Below are positions 8,069 through 17,339 of a stretch of 64,000 bases of DNA, in pieces; within the stretch, counting starts at the first letter, position 1, and every line of letters begins with the position of its first letter. A model generated the notes under the pieces. That model did not search any database, was not told the DNA's origin, and saw only the letters and a program-made list of their open reading frames with translations. The position numbers and the translations under genes were made by a program. This DNA is from GCA-2720975 sp964467985 (GTDB taxonomy: Bacteria > Planctomycetota > UBA1135 > GCA-002686595): assembly GCA_964467985.1 (NCBI GenBank), contig CAYXTP010000004.1, forward strand, positions 263,266-327,265, written 5' to 3'.

Positions 8069-8427
8069 GCTTGGGCTCCTTCAGTGTCAGCACCGCCAGC
8101 TTCCGGAGCGGCGATATCGGACGGGGTCTCCAGTGCGATCGTCGCACCGGTAACAACGCGCACCAGGCGCCAGCGCTTGAGCTTGGAGAGCGGGCGGCAC
8201 TCGGCCACTTCCACCGTGTCGCCTTCAACCGCCAGGTTGTCCTCGTCGTGGGCGTAGACCTTGACGTGGCGGCGAATGAACTTGCGGTACTTGGGGTGCT
8301 GGAAACGACGCTCGACGGTGACCGTGATGGTCTTGTCGGCCTTCGCTCCCGAGACGATGCCCTGGATGACCTTGCGGCTGTTTCGTACTTGGGTATCCAT
8401 TTGAGGATTCGGTTGGGTGTTGCTCAT
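8065..8427 (-). CDS. rpsQ: 30S ribosomal protein S17 with extended C-terminus
   Basis: S17 is an OB-fold protein needed for 30S body assembly. The core runs from about residue 17 to 95 (RKVIQGIVSGAKADKTITV, YRKFIRRHVKVYAHDE, VEVAECRPLSKLKRWRLVRV). ATGs at 8427 and 8400 are both possible starts; 8427 gives 120 residues. The family is usually near 85, so there is a short N-terminal leader and a roughly 25-residue Ala/Glu/Gly-rich C-terminal tail. It overlaps rplN by four bases. Confidence 0.94.
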   Translation of the reverse strand: MSNTQPNPQMDTQVRNSRKVIQGIVSGAKADKTITVTVERRFQHPKYRKFIRRHVKVYAHDEDNLAVEGDTVEVAECRPLSKLKRWRLVRVVTGATIALETPSDIAAPEAGGADTEGAQA

Positions 8428-8461
8428 CGCTCTGCGGCTTGCTTGATTGCGCTTTGGATAA

Positions 8462-8677
8462 TTACTGCTTAGGCGCCTTGCCGTAGATGCCGTTCTTGCG
8501 CTCGTGCAGGACGGTGTGCACGCGCGCAATCGAACGCCTGATAACTTGGATCTGGGCCGTGTTTGCAGAGCTACCTGCCACCGCGGCGAAGCGCAGGTCA
8601 AAAAGCTCCTTGCGCATCTTCCCGAGGTCGTAGGCAAGCTCCGAATCGGTCTTGCTGTCGATTTCGTCGATCTTCAT
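8462..8677 (-). CDS. rpmC: 50S ribosomal protein L29
   Basis: L29 sits by the polypeptide exit tunnel and contacts trigger factor and SRP. The start at 8677 gives 71 residues, beginning MKIDEIDSKTDSELAYDL with the conserved LRKELFDLRF-like segment (here MRKELFDLRFAAVAG) and IRRSIARVHTVLHERKNG. A longer upstream frame overlaps rplP and is not conserved. It lies between rplP and rpsQ. Confidence 0.95.
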   Translation of the reverse strand: MKIDEIDSKTDSELAYDLGKMRKELFDLRFAAVAGSSANTAQIQVIRRSIARVHTVLHERKNGIYGKAPKQ

Positions 8678-8706
8678 GAGTGAATGAGTGAAATGCAGAG
8701 ACCGGG

Positions 8707-9126
8707 CTAGTGAGAAGGAAGCCTGTGGATCATGCGGACCTTGATGGGCATCTTGTGCGCGATGCGCTTGAACGCGAGACGTGCCTGATCTTCGGTGCAG
8801 TTCCCGAGCTCGAAGAGCACGGTGCCGGGGCGCACGACAGCCACCCACTGATCCAGGTCGCCCTTACCCTTGCCCATGCGAGTCTCTGCGGGCTTGGAGG
8901 TGATGGGCTTGTGGGCAAAGATGCGAATCCAGATCTTGGCCGTGCCACCCGTGGCTCGGTTGGCCGCCACCCGGGCCGCTTCCAATTGGCGTCCGCTGAT
9001 CCAGGCGGGGTCCAGGGCTTGCAACCCGTACTCGCCGAAGCTGACGCGGTTGCCGCGCTGGGCATAACCCTTGGTCTTGCCGCGCTGCACCTTGCGGTGC
9101 TTGGCTCTCTTGGGCATGTAGGCCAT
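8707..9126 (-). CDS. rplP: 50S ribosomal protein L16
   Basis: L16 organises the A-site tRNA-binding region of the 50S subunit. The 139-residue protein reads MAYMPKRAKHRKVQRGKTKG and later MGKGKGDLDQWVAVVRPGTV, both family signatures. The first ATG is preferred because it overlaps the rpsC TAA by one base (TAATG); the fourth codon is an alternative start closer to the usual MLxPKR beginning. Confidence 0.96.
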   Translation of the reverse strand: MAYMPKRAKHRKVQRGKTKGYAQRGNRVSFGEYGLQALDPAWISGRQLEAARVAANRATGGTAKIWIRIFAHKPITSKPAETRMGKGKGDLDQWVAVVRPGTVLFELGNCTEDQARLAFKRIAHKMPIKVRMIHRLPSH

Positions 9127-9872
9127 TAGTTACGCCCTCCGCCGCCGCCGCCGTCGCGTCGTCCACCGGGCCTGCCGCCTCGCCGCGGGCCACCGCGCTC
9201 CATGCGTCCGCTGGCCGCCGAAACCTGGCGGTAGTTGATCTTCTCACCGCGATCGATGTCGCCCTTGTAGATCCAAACTTTCACACCAATGATCCCGAAG
9301 GTCGTGTGACTGTTGGCTGTCCCGTATTCCACGTGAGCCTGCAGAGTCGAAAGGGGAACGCGACCTTCCCGTTCCTTGGCGGTACGCGCCATATCGGCTC
9401 CGCCGAGACGACCATTGATCTCCACCTTGATGCCCTGCGCGCCGGCCTGGATCGTGGTCTGAATGGCCTTCTTGACCGCGCGGCGGAAGGCCATGCGCCG
9501 CTTCAGCGCATCGGCGATCACTTCGGCAACGAGGCCTGCTGAAAGCTCGGGACGCTTCACTTCGTGGATCGTGAGGTGCACCGTGGTGCCTGCGATCTTC
9601 TGCAGTTCCGCCTTGAGTTGATCGATGCGGACGCCCTTGCGTCCCACGAGCACCCCGGGGCGTGCGGTGTAGATCACGACGTTGACAGCTTCGCCCGTGC
9701 GCTCAATCTCAATGCGCGGAATGCCGGCTGAGCCGTACTCCTTCTGCACGTGATCGCGAATCTGCTTGTCCTGAAGCAGAAGCTGCGCGAAATTCTTGCC
9801 GCCATGCCAGCGGGAGGCCCAAGGCTCAATGATGCCGATGCGATAGCCGGTGGGGTGTATCTTCTGTCCCAT
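9126..9872 (-). CDS. rpsC: 30S ribosomal protein S3
   Basis: S3 forms the mRNA entry tunnel with S4 and S5. The 248-residue protein begins MGQKIHPTGYRIGIIEPW. It contains the KH domain around residues 60-110 (VVIYTARPGVLVGRKGVRID) and the S3 C-terminal domain (INGRLGGADMARTAKEREGR, VEYGTANSHTTFGIIGVKVW). After residue 220 it ends in a Gly/Arg-rich tail of about 25 residues. It sits between rplV and rplP. Confidence 0.96.
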   Translation of the reverse strand: MGQKIHPTGYRIGIIEPWASRWHGGKNFAQLLLQDKQIRDHVQKEYGSAGIPRIEIERTGEAVNVVIYTARPGVLVGRKGVRIDQLKAELQKIAGTTVHLTIHEVKRPELSAGLVAEVIADALKRRMAFRRAVKKAIQTTIQAGAQGIKVEINGRLGGADMARTAKEREGRVPLSTLQAHVEYGTANSHTTFGIIGVKVWIYKGDIDRGEKINYRQVSAASGRMERGGPRRGGRPGGRRDGGGGGGRN

Positions 9873-9881
9873 GAGTGCGCG

Positions 9882-10415
9882 TTAGCTCTCCTGCTCTTCA
9901 GAGGAGTTTGATTCGTCGGTGGTTTCTTCTGTCGCTTCTGCGGGAGACTCCTCGACAGGTTCCGCGGGAACCTCTTTGGACTCCTTGGGTGCCTTGGCTT
10001 TCGGCTTGGACTTAGATTCAGCCGCCGGAGCCTTTTCTGTGCTGGCCTCTTCGAGAACCGCCACCGCCACGGTGAGGTGGCTGGTTTTCTTCGAGAAAGG
10101 CATGGCGCGCCCCTGCGGGCCCGGACGCCAGCGCAGGCGGTTGTTGAGCATCGGGCCGTCATCGGCACGCGCGTCCACAACCACCAGGCGGTTCAAGTCC
10201 ACGCTCTCGTCTTGAGCCGCGTTGGCCACGGCGGACTTGAGCACCTTGGTATAGAAGTACGCCGCGCGCTGGGGAGCGAACTCAAGCAGCTCGAAGGCCT
10301 CGTTGGCCGAACGGCCACGGATGAGATCCGCAATCAGGCGTGCCTTGCGCGCGGTAATGCGGGCATAGCGGTGCTTGGCGCGGTAGTCGTTTTGTAGGGT
10401 CCCGAGGGTAGTCAC
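9882..10415 (-). CDS. rplV: 50S ribosomal protein L22 with long charged C-terminal tail
   Basis: L22 lines the nascent-peptide tunnel. The family domain spans residues 1 to about 120 (ITARKARLIADLIRGRSANE, KVLKSAVANAAQD, and the tunnel loop and RWRPGPQGRAMPF-type hairpin). The product is 177 residues, roughly 60 longer than usual. The extra C-terminus is Lys/Ala/Pro then Glu/Ser/Thr rich and looks disordered. It lies between rpsS and rpsC. Confidence 0.95.
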   Translation of the reverse strand: MTTLGTLQNDYRAKHRYARITARKARLIADLIRGRSANEAFELLEFAPQRAAYFYTKVLKSAVANAAQDESVDLNRLVVVDARADDGPMLNNRLRWRPGPQGRAMPFSKKTSHLTVAVAVLEEASTEKAPAAESKSKPKAKAPKESKEVPAEPVEESPAEATEETTDESNSSEEQES

Positions 10416-10434
10416 AGTATTCTCCGATTAGTGC

Positions 10435-10716
10435 TCAGCGGCTCTTCTGAGCTTCTTTCTTGTTGGTGTGACCGCGGAACATGCGCGTCTGGGAAAACTC
10501 GCCCAGCTTGTGCCCCACCATGTCCTCGGTGACCGCCACTTTGAGGTGTTGTTTGCCGTTGTGAACCATGAAGGTGTGCCCGATGAAGTCGGGCGGAATG
10601 GTGCACGCCCGAGCCCAGGTCTTGATGGGCTCGTGAGTACCGGCCACGTTCTGGGCCTCCACTTTCGCGGCGAGTTTGGGGTCGATATACGGCCCTTTTT
10701 TCAGACTACGTCCCAT
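10435..10716 (-). CDS. rpsS: 30S ribosomal protein S19
   Basis: S19 forms a complex with S13 in the 30S head. The 93-residue protein starts MGRSLKKGPYIDPKL and carries the signatures ARACTIPPDFIGHTFMVHNG and EDMVGHKLGEFSQTRMFRGH. Length is typical. It follows rplB by nine bases. Confidence 0.97.
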   Translation of the reverse strand: MGRSLKKGPYIDPKLAAKVEAQNVAGTHEPIKTWARACTIPPDFIGHTFMVHNGKQHLKVAVTEDMVGHKLGEFSQTRMFRGHTNKKEAQKSR

Positions 10717-10725
10717 GGGCTAGAG

Positions 10726-11556
<831 letters not shown>

Positions 11557-11599
11557 AGCTGTTTGTGTTGACCTTCAGGCGGCGTCGAATGACGCCGGC

Positions 11600-11890
11600 C
11601 TAGAAAACGTCGATCGTTTGCCCCTCCTCCAAGGTCACCATGGCCTTCTTCCAGTCGGGGCGCCTTCCAGCGACCCAACCGCGACGACGGGTCTTGCCCA
11701 TCACGCGTAGCGTGTTGACCGACTCCACCTTGACCTCAAATACCGTCTCGACGGCGTGGCGAATCTCGACCTTGTTGGCGTCCCGAGGAACGTGGAAGTG
11801 GTAGGCATTGCGCACGGCGGAGTCCATGCTGGCCTTCTCCGTGATCACCGGCTTGGCGACGACGTCGTACATGCGTTGACTGGCTTTCAT
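11600..11890 (-). CDS. rplW: 50S ribosomal protein L23
   Basis: L23 stands at the tunnel exit and docks trigger factor and SRP. The 96-residue protein reads MKASQRMYDVVAKPVITEKA, AYHFHVPRDANKVEIRHAVE and VESVNTLRVMGKTRRRGWVA, all family features. Its start overlaps the rplD stop (ATGA), so the two are probably translationally coupled. Confidence 0.96.
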   Translation of the reverse strand: MKASQRMYDVVAKPVITEKASMDSAVRNAYHFHVPRDANKVEIRHAVETVFEVKVESVNTLRVMGKTRRRGWVAGRRPDWKKAMVTLEEGQTIDVF

Positions 11891-12534
11891 GCCTGCTTAC
11901 CTCCTGACTGACTCGCGTCGGTGCCCACGCGGGCGCTGACCCGATCCACAGCCCCTCGCTCAGCGATGACCAGTCCACCATTGACCACGTCGTAGGCGCA
12001 CAGCTCGTCGGCCACACGCACGGTCACGCGCGGGAAGTTGCGGAAGGACTTGTACAAATTGGTGTTGCGTTCCGAAATCAAGATGCAGGCTCGGCGCGGG
12101 CTCCCCAGATCGTTCAGGATCTTGCGCGCTGCCTTGGAAGACGGCTGACTGAACTCACCAAAGTCGGCAATGACGAGTTCACCGTCGGCGATCTTGCCGG
12201 CTAGCGCTGAGCGCAACGCCACGCGCCGGGCTTTGGCCGGCATGTGGTAGGAAAAGTCCCGAGGGTGGGGACCGAAAACGGTTCCACCACCGCGCCAGAT
12301 GGGCGACTTGCGATCACCCGCGCGCGCGCGACCAGTGTGCTTTTGCTTGTAGGGCTTGGCGTTCGTGCCCTTGACCTCCGAGCGGCCACGCACCTTGGCT
12401 GTACCCTGGCGCTGGTTGGCCATGTGCATGACCACCGCGTCCTTCAAGGTGCGGTACAGGACCTTGCCACCGAAGGAGCTCTCGTCGAATTCGACTTCGC
12501 CCACGTTGCCGGCTTTGTAGCTCTTGACTTGCAT
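11887..12534 (-). CDS. rplD: 50S ribosomal protein L4
   Basis: L4 lines the exit tunnel and in E. coli also autoregulates the S10 operon. The 215-residue protein contains ANQRQGTAKVRGRSEVKG, the tunnel-loop region GRARAGDRKSPIWRGGGTVF and FSYHMPAKARRVALRSAL. Length is normal. Whether it regulates the long leader upstream of rpsJ cannot be seen from sequence alone. Confidence 0.96.
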   Translation of the reverse strand: MQVKSYKAGNVGEVEFDESSFGGKVLYRTLKDAVVMHMANQRQGTAKVRGRSEVKGTNAKPYKQKHTGRARAGDRKSPIWRGGGTVFGPHPRDFSYHMPAKARRVALRSALAGKIADGELVIADFGEFSQPSSKAARKILNDLGSPRRACILISERNTNLYKSFRNFPRVTVRVADELCAYDVVNGGLVIAERGAVDRVSARVGTDASQSGGKQA

Positions 12535-12539
12535 GGGGA

Positions 12540-13178
12540 TCAGCCTTTCTTGACGCCAGTGCGCGCCGACTGGACCTGGACGAATCCGCCGGTCGGACCG
12601 GGGACTGCGCCTTTGACGAACAAGAGCCCGCGCTGGGTATCCACGCGCAGGATCTCGAGATTCTTGGTGGTCTTGCGTTTGGCGCCGTAGTGGCCAGACA
12701 TGCGCTTACCTTTGATCACTCGGCCCGGGTAGGCAGAACAGCCGATGGATCCCGGACGCCGATAGTTCATGGAGCCGTGAGTCTTGGGCCCGCGCGAGAA
12801 GCCGTGGCGCTTGATGGTGCCTGCGAAGCCGCGCCCCTTGCTGGTGCCGATCACGTCGACGAGGTCGCCCTCGCTGAAGGCCTCCACGGTGACTGAATCC
12901 CCGACCCCCAGGTCGCTGGATTGATTGAGTCGATCCTCGCGCAGGAAGCGCTTGGGGGCGGTTCCAACCACTTTAGCCGCAGCGCGCATGGGCTTGTGCG
13001 CGAGGCGGTCGGGGATGTCCTCGAATCCCAGTTGGACGGCGTCATAGCCGTCGCGTTCCTGAGTTCGAACCTGCATGACCACACAGGGGCCTGCTTCGAC
13101 GACGGTACAGCCCGTGGCTGTGCCGTCCTCGGCAAACAACTGCGTCATGCCTTTTTTGCGCCCTAGAATCAGCGTCAT
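12540..13178 (-). CDS. rplC: 50S ribosomal protein L3
   Basis: L3 is an early-assembly protein that reaches into the peptidyl-transferase centre. The 212-residue protein begins MTLILGRKKGMTQLFAEDG and has the signature GFAGTIKRHGFSRGPKTHGS followed by YRRPGSIGCSAYPGRV. Length is typical. The 272 bases between it and rpsJ hold no recognisable gene, an unusually wide gap for this operon. Just upstream of the ATG the coding strand is a CT repeat, with no strong Shine-Dalgarno. Confidence 0.96.
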   Translation of the reverse strand: MTLILGRKKGMTQLFAEDGTATGCTVVEAGPCVVMQVRTQERDGYDAVQLGFEDIPDRLAHKPMRAAAKVVGTAPKRFLREDRLNQSSDLGVGDSVTVEAFSEGDLVDVIGTSKGRGFAGTIKRHGFSRGPKTHGSMNYRRPGSIGCSAYPGRVIKGKRMSGHYGAKRKTTKNLEILRVDTQRGLLFVKGAVPGPTGGFVQVQSARTGVKKG

Positions 13179-13450
13179 GATTCCCGAGAGAGAGAGAGGG
13201 GGTAAGTACCGGTTCGACCAAGAGCCCTCAGGTGAGGACCAAACGCTTGGCCACGCGGTCGGAAAGTGAATTTGAAATTCGAATCCCAGCGTGCTTCAGA
13301 AGGCGGAAAGCCATCCTTGCGGCTGAAAAACGATCGAGAGAGAGCGGGCAGTCTGAGAGCTGGATTGTCGCGGTTCGTGGTGTCAGCACTTGCGTGCTGG
13401 GTGTCCTGTGCTGGCACCGGCCAGCACTCGAGACTAGGCCCCGGCGGGCC

Positions 13451-13756
<306 letters not shown>

Positions 13757-14616
13757 TCGGTCGTTACGCTGCGGTCAGTGAGCTTGCCGGGTTCATGATT
13801 GCGTTCTTCATGAACTGCGAACCGCGCGGGTGACGGTCTGAGCAAGCGGGCGGGGTAGGGTCGGGATCGAAACTGAAAGCTGGGGAGGGGCAGACGGCCA
13901 GAGTCGTCGCCGAACGGATGAATTGACTACGCTGCAGGCCCCTGAAGTGCGTGCAGGCGGGGGGTGCCTGGCGCTCAAATGGGATTCGGACGGATTGCGG
14001 ACTGCCCGTGCACGGGCGCCGAAAACCACGACTTGCAAGGTCAACGCGCAGGCCTCTCGGCCCGCCTCGACCCCGCTCCTCGCGGTTGAGGGGGGGAGAC
14101 GATAGCGACAAAGGGGGGGAGGGTCAACACTGGTGTGGTAGATCCTCTGCCCGCCGCCGGCCGCGGTTTGCCTGCCGGATTGAGCCAGGACGAGGATCCT
14201 CGGAACTCGGACGCCGGGCGGGGCCGCAGCCCCTCGTGCGGGGGCGTGCGGTCCCCATTCCCGGGCCAAAACGGGGTGCCTCGCGCCTGCCACCCCCCCA
14301 GGCCCCTCGATCCGCAGCCTCAGTGGGTCAGAACTGACTGGGTTCCGTGGACATAGCCACAATCAACATTCCTGCCTTTGCCCCCCCTCTGTGGACTTTG
14401 GAGACCACCCGTCGGGACCCGCTGTGTGAGGAGGGGGGGGCTGCTGGCCGCCAGCCCCTTTTCATTGAAGCTGGGGGCAATTCCCGCAATGGATGCCCAC
14501 CAAACCCAGTCAGTTCACCTTGGGTGCTGTGCACCCCATTCATGCCTGGTTGGCCTTTCTGCTGCTGGAGCTTGGGAATTCGCAATACCGCTGGGGGGCC
14601 GGCCCATAGCCCAGGC
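13757..14616. other. Long gene-free leader region upstream of the S10 block
   Basis: No conserved protein was recognised in these 860 bases; the open frames present are shadows with low-complexity Arg/Pro/Ser content. The sequence is GC-rich with G and C runs. It contains one good minus-strand promoter match (14,099-14,127), which leaves a leader of about 335 bases before rpsJ. A leader this long could hold a regulatory RNA structure, but none could be drawn with confidence. There is no clear terminator after fusA. Confidence 0.6.
14099..14127 (-). promoter_or_regulatory. Candidate sigma70-type promoter for the S10-spc-alpha unit
   Basis: Read on the minus strand, TTGACC (14,127-14,122) and TATCGT (14,104-14,099) are separated by exactly 17 bases. 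Transcription would start near 14,092 and reach rpsJ after about 335 bases. The match is good at the -35 and fair at the -10, and the position is where the S10 operon promoter is expected. Function is inferred. Confidence 0.5.
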
Positions 14617-16695
14617 TCAGTGCCAGGCCAGGCCTCGGCCCTCCAACTCCTCCTCCGGAACCTCCACGAAGCCCGCTGGGGTGAGGCTGAAACCAGCCCT
14701 GCCCTGGGAGAGAGAGCGCACGGCTGTCGAATAACCGAACATCTGCCCCAAGGCGACTGTCCCGGTGATCGTGCGCAGGTCCCCTTCGGCCAGGACGTCC
14801 CCCACCACGGCCCGGCGCGAGGCCAAGTCAGCGATGATGCCGCTTGAAAAGGCCTCCGGAGTCTGCACTTCAAAGGCCATGCGAGGCTCCAGGAGGCGAG
14901 CCGGAGCAGCCCGAAGGGCCTGCCCCAGGGCAGCAATCGCGGCCTGGGCGTAGGCGCCCCGGTCTTCGCGATCCGGGTGCCGGCCTAGGGCCGTGATCCG
15001 CACGGATCCAGCGACCAGCACAAAACCGAAACGCGGCCCCCCCATGTCCTCCTGCGCCAGTGCCTCTTCTACAGCACGCCGAATTTCGGGCGGCGCGTCC
15101 ACTCCAGGCCCCCAGTGAACTTCCCAGTCCGATTCCGCGGGCGCGCCCTGGGGCGCCGGATGAACCTCGAGGTCCACCGAGCCGAACACCTCCTGCCCGT
15201 CCTGTGTCTGGTCGACCCGGCCGGCCCCATGGCCCGCTCCGCTCAGCGCCTCACGGTAGCGCACGCGCGGCTGCCCCACTCTGGGGGTGACACCGTACTC
15301 CCCTTGCAGTCGATGCAGATTGACTTCCAGGTGCAATTCCCCCATGCCCTGCAGCGTCCACTGCCCCGTGTCGCGGTCTTCCACGACGTGCAGGCTCGGA
15401 TCCTCCCGGGCTAGGCGATCCAGAGCCACGCGCAGCTTATCCCGGTCGGCAGCTGCGCTGGGCTCCACGATCAGCGCGATCACGGGATCGGGAAAGGTGA
15501 GGGACTCGAGTTGGATAGGATCGGCGCGGTCGCACAGGGTGTCGCCGGTGACCGTGTGCTTGAGCCCCACGAGCACGGCGATGTCCCCCGCCTGAGCTTC
15601 CTCGAGCGCTTCGCCGTGGTCGGCGTGCATGCGCTGAATGCGACCGACGCGCTCCATCTTGCTTGCCCGTGGGTTCCAAACTTTCCCACCGCTCTCGATG
15701 CGTCCCGCATAGATGCGCACAAAGGTCAGGTCCCCGTGTGGGGATGATTGCACCTTGAACGCAAGGGCTGTGGTGGACCCGTCCGCATCCGGGAGCCGCG
15801 GGGCGGGCGTGGGCAAGGGCTGGCCGTCTTGACCTTCACCAGCCACCCCGACAACGGGCGGTCGATCGAGCGGACTGGGCAGCCAAGCCAGGATGCTATC
15901 GAGCAGCATCTCCACACCGATCCCCCGCAGGGCCGCTCCGCACACTGCGGGCACCAGGGTTCCGGCAACGACTTGCCGCCGAAGAGCCTGCTGCACGAGC
16001 TCTGGATCGGGCTCGGTCCCGCCCAGCACGGCCTCCATCACAGCTTCGTCCTCCTCCGCAAGCACATCGAACAGCTCCGCGCGCAGGACCGCAACTTCGT
16101 CCTTCAAGCTGTCGGGCAGGTCCCGCGCCTGGGTCACTCCCGACTCGTCGAGCCCCCAAGCCTCTTGGCTCAGGCAGTCCACGACACCGACGAGCTTGTC
16201 CTGCTGCATGATGGGGTAGGCCACGGGCAGACACAGCGCGTCGAGTCTCTCGTGCAGAGACTGACAAGCGGCCAGCACATCGGCGCCGGGCTTGTCACAC
16301 TTGTTGATGAAAGCGATACAGGCAAGCTTGTGGGCCCGCATCTGGCGCCAAACGGTCTCCGTCTGAGCTTGCACGCCTGCCACAGCATCGAGGACCAAGA
16401 TCGCTCCATCCAGCACGCGCATGCAGCGTTCGACTTCGACCGTGAAGTCCACGTGACCGGGCGTGTCGATGACGTTGATTGCGCCTGCGCGCCAAGTGAC
16501 GTGGGTCGCCGCGCTGGTGATCGTGATGCCACGCTCACGTTCTTCCGCCATCCAGTCCATGGTGGCCGTGCCTTCGTCGACTCGGCCAACGCGGTGCTCG
16601 ACACCAGTCAGGTGCAAAATGCGCTCGGTAACCGTGGTCTTGCCCGCGTCAATATGGGCGACGATCCCGATGTTGCGAAGATCCGCTAGGGACAT
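14617..16695 (-). CDS. fusA: Elongation factor G (divergent, EF-G family GTPase)
   Basis: EF-G drives ribosomal translocation and, with RRF, recycling. The 692-residue protein has all domains: G domain with AHIDAGKTT, ERERGITITSAATHVTW, DTPGHVDF and NKCD; domain II; domain III with QGMGELHLEV; domains IV-V ending in MFGYSTAVRSLSQGRA. Two parts differ from the common EF-G. Switch I reads GRVDEGTATMDWMAEERERG. The domain IV tip segment, normally GGRGQYG-like, reads AGRVDQTQDGQEVFGS (about residues 492-507). His573 at the second tip loop is retained. It occupies the str-operon position, but it could be a paralog with the main translocase elsewhere. Confidence 0.88.
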   Translation of the reverse strand: MSLADLRNIGIVAHIDAGKTTVTERILHLTGVEHRVGRVDEGTATMDWMAEERERGITITSAATHVTWRAGAINVIDTPGHVDFTVEVERCMRVLDGAILVLDAVAGVQAQTETVWRQMRAHKLACIAFINKCDKPGADVLAACQSLHERLDALCLPVAYPIMQQDKLVGVVDCLSQEAWGLDESGVTQARDLPDSLKDEVAVLRAELFDVLAEEDEAVMEAVLGGTEPDPELVQQALRRQVVAGTLVPAVCGAALRGIGVEMLLDSILAWLPSPLDRPPVVGVAGEGQDGQPLPTPAPRLPDADGSTTALAFKVQSSPHGDLTFVRIYAGRIESGGKVWNPRASKMERVGRIQRMHADHGEALEEAQAGDIAVLVGLKHTVTGDTLCDRADPIQLESLTFPDPVIALIVEPSAAADRDKLRVALDRLAREDPSLHVVEDRDTGQWTLQGMGELHLEVNLHRLQGEYGVTPRVGQPRVRYREALSGAGHGAGRVDQTQDGQEVFGSVDLEVHPAPQGAPAESDWEVHWGPGVDAPPEIRRAVEEALAQEDMGGPRFGFVLVAGSVRITALGRHPDREDRGAYAQAAIAALGQALRAAPARLLEPRMAFEVQTPEAFSSGIIADLASRRAVVGDVLAEGDLRTITGTVALGQMFGYSTAVRSLSQGRAGFSLTPAGFVEVPEEELEGRGLAWH

Positions 16696-16758
16696 GGGTG
16701 GAGCTTACCGGGCGAGCCGAAGTCCGTGGTACGGTGCGCTGCCGATCCAGGTTCACAT

Positions 16759-17214
16759 TCACGCGCTGTCCGATTGCAGATTCGGGTTCAGACTCAAGAA
16801 CTCGGCGCGCCAGCGGTATCCCTGCAGCAGTTCCGGCCGGGGATCCCCTAGCAGGGCCAAGGCCGCATAAAGGGCTTCCACGGAAGCCAGGCCCTGCTCA
16901 GGATCGGCAAAGACTTGGCTCCTGCGGGGGTAGGCCGTGTGAAGCGCGGGCAGACTGCGGGGTAGGAAATCCCCCACGAGAGCCGCGCGCAGCTTGGGCG
17001 CTCGACGCCAATTGCAGTCCACCAGCAGCAGGCCGGGCCCCGCATCCTGGGGGCTGAGTTCGGGAGCCTCGGGCGTGAGCAGAATCCGCCCTTCCGCATC
17101 CAGCGTCCGACCGGCAGCGTGATTCACGAAGCGAATGCCCTCGAGACCTCGCAATGGAGTGAGGGAACACTTGCGCTCGGACTCCCTAGGGTCACGCAGA
17201 ATCAGTACGTCCAC
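16759..17214 (-). CDS. Tsr3/DUF367-like rRNA aminocarboxypropyltransferase candidate
   Basis: The 151-residue protein resembles Tsr3, which transfers the 3-amino-3-carboxypropyl group of S-adenosylmethionine to small-subunit rRNA in archaea and eukaryotes. Visible matches are an N-terminal ERKCSLTPLRGL (Tsr3: P.KCT..KL), a central LLLVDCNWRRAPKL (Tsr3: VLDCSW..A) and SLPALHTAYP (Tsr3: LP.L.AANP.NYG). The C-terminal match is ASVEALYAALALLG followed by YRWRAEFLSLNPNL (Tsr3: L..VEA.AA...G, F.WG..FL.LN). It lies between rpsG and fusA on the same strand, supporting a ribosome-related job. The assignment is by remembered motif pattern, and the bacterial substrate is unknown. Confidence 0.72.
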   Translation of the reverse strand: MDVLILRDPRESERKCSLTPLRGLEGIRFVNHAAGRTLDAEGRILLTPEAPELSPQDAGPGLLLVDCNWRRAPKLRAALVGDFLPRSLPALHTAYPRRSQVFADPEQGLASVEALYAALALLGDPRPELLQGYRWRAEFLSLNPNLQSDSA

Positions 17215-17339
17215 TTGAGGCCCTCCGTTCCGGAGTCTACCCGTGGCCCGCTACCTCGGCACCTGACCCGGGACTCCGAGAACCTGTCGCAGGCCACAGG
17301 CGCTGGTTCAATACACATGGGACCCAAGCCCCACTACGA

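Noticed and set aside
13184..13203. GA-repeat near the rplC start as a regulatory site
   Set aside because: A short dinucleotide run only; no inverted repeat or known motif beyond it.
15748..16689. Plus-strand frame of 313 codons opposite fusA
   Set aside because: Antisense shadow of the EF-G gene with His/Asp-rich, unconserved sequence.
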